NCBI GenBank assembly: GCA_019312685.1
Contig: JAFDCR010000235.1
Span: forward strand, 1-5,595
Reading direction: 5' to 3'
Source: Deltaproteobacteria bacterium
GTDB taxonomy: Bacteria > Desulfobacterota > Desulfobulbia > Desulfobulbales > BM004
DNA length: 5,595 nucleotides
The translations under genes were made by a program, and so were the position numbers. Under the pieces are notes generated by a model. The model was not told where the DNA came from and searched no databases. It was given only the letters and a program-made list of their open reading frames with translations. This document shows positions 1-5,414 of the stretch, in pieces (within the stretch, counting starts at the first letter, position 1; every line of letters starts with the position of its first letter).

Positions 1-3
1 GAA

Positions 4-52
4 GGGCTGAGGACTGAAGTTTGAGGACTGAGGGCTGAGGCTGGAAGGCTTA
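4..52. repeat. Degenerate GGRCTGA heptamer tandem repeat
   Basis: Seven consecutive 7-mers read in a single register: GGGCTGA, GGACTGA, AGTTTGA, GGACTGA, GGGCTGA, GGCTGGA and AGGCTTA. Five are close to the consensus GGRCTGA and two are diverged. The tract is purine-rich and has no coding potential. It may continue left beyond the window. Function is unknown; it looks like slippage- or amplification-derived intergenic sequence. Confidence 0.7.
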
Positions 53-56
53 AAAT

Positions 57-84
57 AAAGGCAAAAGGCATAGGGCAAAAGGCA
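57..84. repeat. AAAGGCA heptamer tandem repeat
   Basis: Four heptamers in register: AAAGGCA, AAAGGCA, TAGGGCA and AAAGGCA. The tract lies only 4 nt after the GGRCTGA block and shares its 7-nt period but not its unit, so the two are separate repeat families placed side by side. Confidence 0.65.
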
Positions 85-97
85 CAAAATTTCTTAT

Positions 98-162
98 CCT
101 CAAACTCAACCTTAACCTCAACCTGTGAGCGAAGCGAACCTTAACCTTAATCTCAATCTCGA
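98..162. repeat. CCTYAA hexamer tandem repeat with 17-nt interruption
   Basis: Four hexamers (CCTCAA, ACTCAA, CCTTAA, CCTCAA; 98-121) are followed by the interruption CCTGTGAGCGAAGCGAA (122-138). Four more follow (CCTTAA, CCTTAA, TCTCAA, TCTCGA; 139-162). The unit is pyrimidine-rich on this strand, opposite in skew to the two preceding tracts. The first hexamers, TCCTCAAACT at 97-106, are the exact reverse complement of 18-27 in the GGRCTGA block. Confidence 0.7.
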
Positions 163-330
163 CCTTTTTTCTGAGAAAGAAGACTGGAGGGAGGAGACGG
201 AATAAATAATAAAGTAAAAAAGTTTATGAAAAAACAGGAATAAGCAAGAAAAACAAGTATGTATGATTGTCATTCCCCTGCTTAATGTTTTAAAGTTAGA
301 GTATCCGGCAATTTCAGATCGAGGTTATTC
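163..330. other. AT- and purine-rich leader region without a gene
   Basis: Between the repeat block and the first gene I see a purine-rich run at 179-202 (GACTGGA, GGGAGGA, GACGGAA in a loose heptad), then AT-rich sequence with a candidate promoter at 267-296. No RNA gene or credible ORF is visible on either strand. The only short frame (226-243, five codons) has no ribosome binding site. Confidence 0.5.
267..296 (+). promoter_or_regulatory. Candidate sigma70-type promoter for the glycan cluster
   Basis: TTGTCA (267-272) matches the -35 consensus at five of six positions. It is followed after 18 nt by TAAAGT (291-296), which matches the -10 consensus at four of six. This would give a 5' leader of roughly 30 nt before the dehydratase gene. 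The spacing is acceptable, but AT-rich DNA yields such matches by chance, so this is only a candidate. Confidence 0.3.
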
Positions 331-1302
331 ATGATGAAATGTTTGATTACTGGCGCTGCAGGTTTCATTGGCTCCCATCTAGTTGAGTTGTGCGTTAAAA
401 ACAATTTTCAGGTAAAGGCATTTGTTCATTACAATTCAAGAAACAGCTGGGGCTGGTTGGAAAATCTGGACTGTATTAAAGATATAGAAGTTGTTTCCGG
501 GGATATACGTGATTATGACAGTGTATACAGCGCCATGAAGGGCTGCGGAACAGTCTTTCATCTCGCCGCCTTGATCGGTATCCCATACTCGTATATTTCT
601 CCCCTTGCCTATATCAGAACAAATATCGAGGGAACATATAATGTTTTACAGTCCGCCAGAGAACTGGACCTTGAAAACATAATAATAACCTCCACAAGCG
701 AGACTTACGGCACTGCCCAGTATGTTCCCATTGATGAAAAACACCCTCTGGTCGGTCAATCTCCCTACTCGGCAACTAAAATTGCGGCTGACCAGCTGGC
801 CCTGAGTTACCACAAGTCATTCAACCTGCCGGTTAAAATCACAAGACCATTCAACACATATGGTCCAAGACAATCTGCCAGGGCCATCATCCCAACAATA
901 ATTTCCCAGTTAATAAATGGGGAAAAATTAAAATTAGGCAATATACATCCGACGAGAGATTTTACTTATGTGAAAGATACCGCTGCCGCATTTATTGAAA
1001 TCTGCAAATCAGATAAGGCTATTGGCCGGGTGACCAACGTTGGCATGAATTCAGAAATTTCAATAGGTGATCTTGCTGCCTTGATCGGCAGATTAACCGG
1101 GAGTGAAATTAATTTAAACACAGATCCTCAAAGGATAAGGCCGGCCAACAGTGAAGTTGAAAGACTCTGGTGCGACAACGGAAAAATTTTATCTCTTACT
1201 TCGTGGAAACCAAAGCATGATCTTGAATCGGGCTTAACTGAAACCATAGATTGGATAAGGGATAATTTAGAAACCTATAAACACACCCTTTATAATGTAT
1301 AA
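331..1302 (+). CDS. NAD-dependent sugar-nucleotide 4,6-dehydratase, LegB-like
   Basis: This is an extended short-chain dehydrogenase of 323 aa, a normal length for the family. It shows the Rossmann motif TGAAGFIGSH (7-16), the catalytic Y146-x3-K150, and TSE at 122-124 where RmlB-type 4,6-dehydratases carry TDE. The signature YNSRNSWGWLE (34-44) with RPFNTYGPRQSARAIIPTI (172-190) is what I know from LegB-type enzymes, which act on a GDP- or UDP-linked GlcNAc to give the 4-keto-6-deoxy sugar for legionaminic-type nonulosonic acids. The NDP and sugar specificity cannot be read from sequence. GAGG at 321-324 lies 6 nt from ATG331 and 9 nt from ATG334; family members usually begin MKxxLVTG, so the second ATG is equally plausible. 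It leads a cluster with a nucleotidyltransferase. GDP-mannose dehydratase or another epimerase is the main alternative. Confidence 0.9.
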   Translation: MMKCLITGAAGFIGSHLVELCVKNNFQVKAFVHYNSRNSWGWLENLDCIKDIEVVSGDIRDYDSVYSAMKGCGTVFHLAALIGIPYSYISPLAYIRTNIEGTYNVLQSARELDLENIIITSTSETYGTAQYVPIDEKHPLVGQSPYSATKIAADQLALSYHKSFNLPVKITRPFNTYGPRQSARAIIPTIISQLINGEKLKLGNIHPTRDFTYVKDTAAAFIEICKSDKAIGRVTNVGMNSEISIGDLAALIGRLTGSEINLNTDPQRIRPANSEVERLWCDNGKILSLTSWKPKHDLESGLTETIDWIRDNLETYKHTLYNV

Positions 1303-1307
1303 GGAGG
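1300..1307 (+). promoter_or_regulatory. Strong Shine-Dalgarno overlapping the upstream stop codon
   Basis: TAAGGAGG combines the dehydratase stop codon (1300-1302) with an ideal AGGAGG, 7 nt before ATG1315. The overlap fixes the start of the nucleotidyltransferase and suggests that ribosomes finishing the dehydratase can feed directly into it, favouring linked expression of the two enzymes. Confidence 0.85.
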
Positions 1308-1314
1308 CGGCCCC

Positions 1315-2007
1315 ATGAAGGCTTTTATTCTTGCAGGCGGCAAAGGAAGTCGACTCCTGCCGTACACGACAAACTTCCCCAAACCCCTTATGCCGATAAA
1401 AGACAAACCCATCCTCGAAATTGTGATAGATCGTTTACGAAAAGCTGATATCACGGACATAATCTTCGGAACCGGCCATATGGCGGAACTGCTGCAAACC
1501 TTTTTCGGCAATGGTGAAAAATTCGGGGTAAAGATTAGTTACTCCAGAGAGGATGAACCGCTGGGCACGGCCGGCCCCCTGAACCTGGTTCGTGATAAGT
1601 TAACCGATACGTTCCTGGTGATGAATGGTGACATTTTGACCGACATCCGCTTCCATGAGCTTGTCAAGTACCATGAAAATGAAAAATCTACAGCAACCGT
1701 AGCTTTATCAAGAAGAACTGTTGATATTGATTTTGGTGTTGTCACTTTGGATAGTGAAAATCAATTCCTGGAATGGAAAGAGAAACCCCAAATTGAGTAC
1801 ATGGTGAGTACGGGAATATACATCTTTGAGCCGGAAGCTTTGGATGTTTTACCAGGAGAAGGATTTTTCAATCTGCCCGACCTAATAGTCAAGCTTGCTG
1901 AAAATAACAAAAAAGTAAAGGGTTACATCCATCATGGTTACTGGCTTGATATAGGCAGACCAGGCGATTATGCCAAGGCCTGTGAAGATTATGGCAACTC
2001 CGTATAA
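1315..2007 (+). CDS. Sugar-1-phosphate nucleotidyltransferase
   Basis: This 230-aa NTP_transferase-fold protein transfers a nucleotide to a sugar 1-phosphate, releasing pyrophosphate. Visible motifs are the nucleotide-binding loop LAGGKGSRL (6-14), KPL (23-25), EPLGTAG (81-87), the metal-binding NGD (104-106), EKP (156-158), STGIYIF (165-171) and the C-terminal WLDIGRPGDY (210-219). It is a single domain: there is no left-handed beta-helix as in GlmU and no CBS pair as in Campylobacter PtmE. Coupled to a LegB-type dehydratase, it most plausibly makes the GDP- or UDP-hexosamine that the dehydratase uses. That is inferred from context; mannose-1-P, glucose-1-P or MurNAc-1-P activity cannot be excluded. 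It lies 12 nt after the dehydratase and 27 nt before the sulfotransferase. Confidence 0.9.
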   Translation: MKAFILAGGKGSRLLPYTTNFPKPLMPIKDKPILEIVIDRLRKADITDIIFGTGHMAELLQTFFGNGEKFGVKISYSREDEPLGTAGPLNLVRDKLTDTFLVMNGDILTDIRFHELVKYHENEKSTATVALSRRTVDIDFGVVTLDSENQFLEWKEKPQIEYMVSTGIYIFEPEALDVLPGEGFFNLPDLIVKLAENNKKVKGYIHHGYWLDIGRPGDYAKACEDYGNSV

Positions 2008-2034
2008 TTCATAAGTATCTTAATAATTTTTTAT

Positions 2035-2787
2035 ATGATAGACCTTTTCAAGAAGAAACCTAATAAAAACATACTGTTCTTTACAGTACACAAGGCAGCA
2101 TCCATGTTTATCTACAAGATCTGTCATGATCTTTCCAAGGAGTGCGGCTTAAATTATTATTCAGTTAATCATAATAAATACAACAGATACTATTTTGATA
2201 CAGAGGAAACTAATCTCGCGGATATAACCAATTGGGAGAACAGAACAGGCTGCTTCGCACCCTTACGATACTACTTTGATATACCACAAGAACTAAAGGC
2301 TCATATCATTTTACACCTGCGTGATCCAAGAGATGTACTGGTATCGCTTTATTTTTCAGAGGCATATTCGCACAGCGTATTTAAAGGAGTTTTCGACCTG
2401 AGCCGGGCCGAACGGAACGAAATCATCAGTATGGGAATCGACAACTATGTTTTAAAATATGCCGATACCTTCAACAGGAAGTACACCGAATACCATGAAT
2501 TATTAACCAGGCCGGGCTCGCTTTTTGTCAAGTATGAAGATCTGGTGTTGAACTTTCCCTTCTGGCTGCAGGAAGTCGCTAAAGGATTCGCAATTGAAAA
2601 CACGAAGTTCATCAACCGGCTGATTAAAAAATACCAGGGGGAATTTACAGTAACAAAAGAGAATATCCATGCCCATAAGCGTAAGATAGTGCCTGGAGAT
2701 TACAAGGAAAAATTAGCATCAGGCACCATTGAAAGGTTGAATGGTATTTTTTTAGACAATTTAAAAAAATATAATTATGAAATCTGA
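2035..2787 (+). CDS. PAPS-dependent sulfotransferase
   Basis: This 250-aa protein has the hallmarks of the sulfotransferase fold. An N-terminal phosphosulfate-binding loop FTVHKAAS lies at 16-23, with K20 as the expected catalytic/PAPS-contacting lysine. The 3'-phosphate site LRDPRDVLVSLYFS spans 95-108 (R96, S104), KYEDL lies at 166-170, and the C-terminal RKIVPGDYK (216-224) corresponds to the RxGxxGDWK nucleotide-binding element, with Tyr for Trp. It would move sulfate from 3'-phosphoadenylyl sulfate to a hydroxyl or amino group, probably in the cytoplasm because no signal peptide or membrane segment is seen. The substrate is unknown; position behind two nucleotide-sugar genes suggests a sugar or glycan. 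No clear Shine-Dalgarno precedes ATG2035, yet no other ATG lies between it and the in-frame upstream stop, and the next internal Met (24) would remove the PAPS loop. Confidence 0.88.
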   Translation: MIDLFKKKPNKNILFFTVHKAASMFIYKICHDLSKECGLNYYSVNHNKYNRYYFDTEETNLADITNWENRTGCFAPLRYYFDIPQELKAHIILHLRDPRDVLVSLYFSEAYSHSVFKGVFDLSRAERNEIISMGIDNYVLKYADTFNRKYTEYHELLTRPGSLFVKYEDLVLNFPFWLQEVAKGFAIENTKFINRLIKKYQGEFTVTKENIHAHKRKIVPGDYKEKLASGTIERLNGIFLDNLKKYNYEI

Positions 2788-2857
2788 AATCCTGCAGTTC
2801 TGAGCAGTCCTTTTATTAAAAAAGCGGCCATCCATTATAAAGACAAAGTAAAGCCCC

Positions 2858-2874
2858 GGCACTTTTCTTGTGCC
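2858..2874 (+). other. Small hairpin between sulfotransferase and acyltransferase
   Basis: GGCAC (2858-2862) and GTGCC (2870-2874) form a perfect 5-bp stem with the 7-nt loop TTTTCTT. No U-tract follows on either strand, so it does not qualify as an intrinsic terminator. It lies in the 132-nt gap that separates the acyltransferase from the preceding cluster. I see no gene in that gap. Confidence 0.3.
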
Positions 2875-2919
2875 TGCTCAATAGTGACTTAAATTTATTA
2901 ATGGTTACTGGATGAAATT

Positions 2920-3963
2920 ATGAAAGACTTTACAGTCGAATCAGCCCCTCTGAATTTATTCAGGTTTTTAGCAATTATAATAATTGTTTTTATTCATTAT
3001 GGTGGCGGGTTTTTCAAATATTATATCAGCGGGGGACCATTAGTTACTTTTTTTTATATTCTATCCGGATACGGCATGTTTTTGGGCAATCAAAAGCATG
3101 AGCGGATTAATTTGCGGCAATACTTCACTAGGAGAGCTACAAGGCTTCTACCATTTTATTATGCAGCACTTTTTATGATGGTATTATTCCTTATACTATC
3201 CAGTCGCTTCTCTTTTACGGGATTTTTCTTATCTCTCTTTTGTATCCAATCCTGGTTTCCCAATTATCAATTTTCTGTAAATCCACCTGCGTGGTTTGTG
3301 ACAAACTTAATGTTCTTCTACTGTGTTTTTCCGGCAATACACTCTCTCATAAAAAAAGAAACTCCTGATGCCACCAGACTGCTTTTCAGTGGTTTGTTAT
3401 TGTGGGTATTCACGTTAATAGTCCACAACGTGATAATGTCCAGTTTTCCCGCAACATATTCCGATTACATTGAATGCTTCCCGCTTTTTCACTTTAGTAG
3501 TTTCTACCTGGGCATATGCGGCGCATATTTTGTTACGGAAAGTGAAACAAGAAAGTATTTAGCCGTTAATAATTCGTTGCCGTATACAGGATTAATTTTA
3601 CTTTTCTGTGTTGTTCATTTAATTCATCCAGATGTGTTTACTGAAATCATTGGAGATAAAATGCTGATTGAATCAAGCTGGTATGCACCATTGTCTCTCT
3701 TGGTGATAATATATCTTTCTACGGCTAGAAATAATTTGACAAAATTTTTGTCTATCCGATTTTTCGGGTTATTAGCGATTATCAGTTTTCCCGTTTATAT
3801 ATTTCAAGCACCTCTCCATGTCATTTATACACACTTCATAGGGAAGTTCCTGGAAATAAAACCCGGAGCAGATACAGTTTTATTTCTCATGTTTATCATG
3901 CTCGCCGCCAGTGTATTGAATAAAATTGAAATCAAATTGAAATCATTGCTTTTAAAAGCTTAA
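2920..3963 (+). CDS. Membrane acyltransferase, acyltransferase-3 family (OafA/WecH-like)
   Basis: This 347-aa, very hydrophobic protein has about ten predicted membrane segments, spread from roughly residue 11 to 335. The N-terminus carries the family pattern LNLFRFLAIIIIVFIH (11-26), with R15 and H26 in the positions of the conserved Arg and His. FFYILSGYGMF (44-54) and YFTRRATRLLPFYY (68-81) follow, and SFPVYIFQAPLH (289-300) matches the late SYPIYLxHxP-type element. Members transfer an acyl group, often acetyl, from the cytoplasmic side to surface polysaccharide or lipid-linked sugar, here probably O-acylation of a glycan. The family is promiscuous, so the acceptor is unknown. The gene is visibly more A/T-rich than the neighbours, with runs of TTT codons, hinting at separate acquisition. 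The Shine-Dalgarno is weak (GGATGA, 2910-2915); other nearby ATGs are out of frame. Confidence 0.88.
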   Translation: MKDFTVESAPLNLFRFLAIIIIVFIHYGGGFFKYYISGGPLVTFFYILSGYGMFLGNQKHERINLRQYFTRRATRLLPFYYAALFMMVLFLILSSRFSFTGFFLSLFCIQSWFPNYQFSVNPPAWFVTNLMFFYCVFPAIHSLIKKETPDATRLLFSGLLLWVFTLIVHNVIMSSFPATYSDYIECFPLFHFSSFYLGICGAYFVTESETRKYLAVNNSLPYTGLILLFCVVHLIHPDVFTEIIGDKMLIESSWYAPLSLLVIIYLSTARNNLTKFLSIRFFGLLAIISFPVYIFQAPLHVIYTHFIGKFLEIKPGADTVLFLMFIMLAASVLNKIEIKLKSLLLKA

Positions 3964-4037
3964 TGCGCATTTCGTAAATGGTCTGAACTTGAACTATTTG
4001 AGGTCCAACCGATAAAATCCTGGAATGTTCTTTTTTA

Positions 4038-4063
4038 CAAAGGTCCAGCTAAGAGAACCTTTG
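4038..4063. other. Inverted repeat downstream of the acyltransferase gene
   Basis: CAAAGGT (4038-4044) and ACCTTTG (4057-4063) form a perfect 7-bp stem around a 12-nt loop, 74 nt past the acyltransferase stop. The T-rich run lies at 4071-4097 rather than directly after the stem, so it is at best a weak terminator of the acyltransferase transcript. The stem's left part, GGTCCA, also occurs at 4002-4007. Confidence 0.35.
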
Positions 4064-4146
4064 ACCTGAATTTTACCGCTTCTTTTTATTCCTTTTTGTG
4101 GCTCTAAATAAATCTCATGTTTTTTTCATTTTCATGGCAGTTACAG

Positions 4147-4173
4147 AAAAAAGACCGAAGTCTCCCTTCGATC
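4147..4173 (-). terminator. Intrinsic terminator-like hairpin on the minus strand
   Basis: Read on the minus strand, GATCGAAG, the loop GGAGA and CTTCGGTC form an 8-bp stem with one U-G wobble, followed at once by TTTTTT (plus-strand A6 at 4147-4152). On the plus strand the same site has a C-A mismatch and no T-tract, so the geometry points to termination of leftward transcription. No minus-strand gene is visible to its right. Confidence 0.45.
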
Positions 4174-4216
4174 GCTTACCTCTCGCCTGCCTGGGAATAA
4201 CGGTTTTAAAGGGTTT

Positions 4217-4242
4217 GTCATCCCCGCGGAGGCGGATCCAGA
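4217..4242. repeat. Decayed copy of a dispersed GTCATCCCCGC palindrome
   Basis: The segment begins GTCATCCCCGC and ends GCGGATCCAGA around a GGAG centre. It resembles the widespread intergenic element GTCAT(T/C)CCCGC...GCGGG(A/G)ATCCAGA found in many copies in diverse bacteria. Here the right arm lacks two G residues that would complete the palindrome, leaving a 4-bp core stem (CCGC/GCGG). Such elements act as intergenic folded repeats; this is a single degenerate copy. Confidence 0.5.
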
Positions 4243-4405
4243 ATAATCAACCTGAAAATGCTTTAGAACTACATTTCCTTTTTTACTCTGAAAAAAAATT
4301 GCCGCCCCGAGAGAGGACAAAATTAAACAAAAAACAATATCAGTTTTAATCCACGAGTTCGGCTATTGAAAAATCAAAATATAAGCCGTCAGCTATTTTA
4401 TCAGT

Positions 4406-4447
4406 GTTTTAGACTATTGCCTCCAACATATATACGTTTTAGATTAT
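4406..4447. repeat. 12-bp direct repeat, 30-nt period
   Basis: GTTTTAGACTAT (4406-4417) recurs as GTTTTAGATTAT (4436-4447) with one mismatch. The start-to-start distance is 30 nt, close to three helical turns, as could suit paired protein-binding sites. With only two copies in AT-rich DNA, chance remains possible. Confidence 0.4.
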
Positions 4448-4510
4448 AAAAAATTGCATATTCACATAATTAATCCTCTGGTGAGTTGCTTCGCATAATG
4501 GCTGTAAAAA

Positions 4511-4540
4511 TTCACTTTTGGGAATTGTTAGGTTTATAAA
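4511..4540 (+). promoter_or_regulatory. Candidate promoter for iorA
   Basis: TTCACT (4511-4516, four of six matches to the -35 consensus) and TATAAA (4535-4540, five of six to the -10) are spaced by 18 nt. Transcription from here would start near 4547, leaving a leader of about 70 nt that contains the inverted repeats at 4554-4602. AT-rich context makes this a moderate candidate at best. Confidence 0.35.
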
Positions 4541-4553
4541 AATTTTCACCAGA

Positions 4554-4602
4554 TTGATAAATGAGGCGTCGCAAGTCAGAAAATTATCAAAGACGTCTCA
4601 TT
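4554..4602 (+). promoter_or_regulatory. Two interleaved inverted repeats in the iorA leader
   Basis: AATGAGGCGTC (4560-4570) pairs with GACGTCTCATT (4592-4602) over 11 bp with one G-U wobble and a 21-nt loop. Inside that loop TTATCAA (4584-4590) is the exact reverse complement of TTGATAA (4554-4560), immediately 5' of the first arm. The two pairings cross. The structure ends 17 nt before the iorA ATG and is not followed by a T-tract. A regulatory leader or protein-binding site is the simplest reading; function is inferred. Confidence 0.5.
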
Positions 4603-4619
4603 GAATTTAGGCTCCGTTT

Positions 4620-5414
4620 ATGAAGATAGACCCTTTATTAATAAATATTGATGGGCATAAAGAATTTTTGCTGGGCAACGAGGCCATTGTCCGGGCGGCT
4701 CTTGAGTCGGAAGTGGCCTTCGCATCCGGTTATCCCGGCACTCCCTCTTCAGAAATTACCGACTCCTTCGCCAGGATAGCCGATACCTTTGGTCTTCACT
4801 TCGAATATTCTGTGAATGAGAAGATATCTCTTGAAACGGCTTTCGCCGCCTCTCTATCCGGAGCCAGGGCTATTTGCGCCATGAAACATCTGGGTCTGAT
4901 GTATGCCGGCGATCCTTTATCCACCATCCCTTATATAGGGGTGAAAGCCGGTCTGGTAATAGTCAGCGCCGGTGACCCTTCCTGTCGAACCAGTCCCAAC
5001 GAACAGGACCAACGTCATTTGGGTCCGATGCTTCATTTGCCTGTACTCGATCCCCGGTCTCCCAGGGAGGCTTATGAAATGACCAGCTTCGCTTTTGAGT
5101 TGTCTGAGCAGTCCAGGCTGCCGGTTCTTATTCGAATCACCACCCGGGTATGCCACACCAGGGGAGTCATAAATTACGGGCGTTTAAGCAAGCCTAAAGT
5201 CAAAGGGTTTGAAAAGGATCCCAAACGTCTTGTTCCTATCCCGTCCAACGCCAGGAACTTAAGGGTGGAGATAGAAGACCGGTTGAAAATAGCCGGTCGT
5301 TTAATGGCCGAATCCCCTTTTCATTATATACATGGTAATGGCAAGTTGGGAATACTTGCTTCCGGTTCTCCCGCCTCCATCTGCACAGACATTATAAACG
5401 ACCGGCAGTTGTAA
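4620..5414 (+). CDS. iorA: Indolepyruvate:ferredoxin oxidoreductase alpha subunit, N-terminal part, ended by premature TAA
   Basis: IorA with IorB oxidatively decarboxylates indolepyruvate and other aryl pyruvates to aryl-acetyl-CoA, using thiamine diphosphate and Fe-S clusters and reducing ferredoxin in the cytoplasm. Clear family motifs are FLLGNEAIVRAAL (16-28), GYPGTPSSEI (37-46), YSVNEKISLE (63-72) with the cofactor-contacting Glu region, MKHLGL (88-93), NEQDQR (127-132), RITTRVCHTRG (172-182) and LGILASG (243-249). The family is normally about 600 aa or more, with C-terminal ferredoxin-like 4Fe-4S motifs; this frame stops at 264 codons. The TAA falls between two conserved blocks and the same frame continues as IorA, so the gene is broken rather than short. 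AGG (4609-4611) lies 8 nt before ATG4620, a weak Shine-Dalgarno; 15 residues before FLLGN is normal for the family. Confidence 0.85.
   Translation: MKIDPLLINIDGHKEFLLGNEAIVRAALESEVAFASGYPGTPSSEITDSFARIADTFGLHFEYSVNEKISLETAFAASLSGARAICAMKHLGLMYAGDPLSTIPYIGVKAGLVIVSAGDPSCRTSPNEQDQRHLGPMLHLPVLDPRSPREAYEMTSFAFELSEQSRLPVLIRITTRVCHTRGVINYGRLSKPKVKGFEKDPKRLVPIPSNARNLRVEIEDRLKIAGRLMAESPFHYIHGNGKLGILASGSPASICTDIINDRQL

Larger units (their letters stand above)
3964..4619. other. 656-nt AT-rich intergenic region with several structured elements
   Basis: No convincing protein or RNA gene is visible on either strand. The stretch separates the glycan genes from iorA and contains, left to right: a hairpin (4038-4063), a minus-strand terminator-like structure (4147-4173), a decayed dispersed palindrome (4217-4242), a 12-bp direct repeat (4406-4447), a promoter-like pair (4511-4540) and interleaved inverted repeats (4554-4602). 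An 83-codon GTG-started frame at 4098-4349 crosses the palindrome and resembles no family I know, so it is left out. Confidence 0.6.

Noticed and set aside
1..162. CRISPR array or telomere-like repeat
   Set aside because: The units are 6-7 nt, contiguous and without spacers, so this is not CRISPR. The CCTTAA units resemble telomeric repeats only superficially, and the region is internal and degenerate.
226..243. Five-codon mini-ORF (MKKQE) as a possible leader peptide
   Set aside because: No Shine-Dalgarno lies at a usable distance, no attenuator structure follows, and the peptide has no informative codon run.
1290..1745. Minus-strand frames of 73 and 68 codons opposite the nucleotidyltransferase
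   Set aside because: Both lie antisense to a clearly conserved coding region and show no recognisable domain.
2858..2874. Intrinsic terminator after the sulfotransferase gene
   Set aside because: The stem is only 5 bp and no T-tract follows on either strand.
4098..4349. 83-codon plus-strand frame starting with GTG
   Set aside because: It has no ribosome binding site, the product resembles no family I know, and it crosses the degenerate palindrome at 4217-4242, giving the Arg/Pro-rich stretch typical of translated intergenic repeats.
4554..4602. Classical H-type pseudoknot riboswitch
   Set aside because: The connecting loops would be 0 and 1 nt across stems of 7 and about 10 bp, which is sterically unlikely. 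Competing stems or DNA operator sites fit better.
5412..5414. Stop codon reassignment or selenocysteine/pyrrolysine insertion in iorA
   Set aside because: The codon is TAA, not TGA or TAG. The position lies in a variable stretch between conserved blocks with no catalytic need for a special residue, and the other genes here use TAA or TGA as normal stops.
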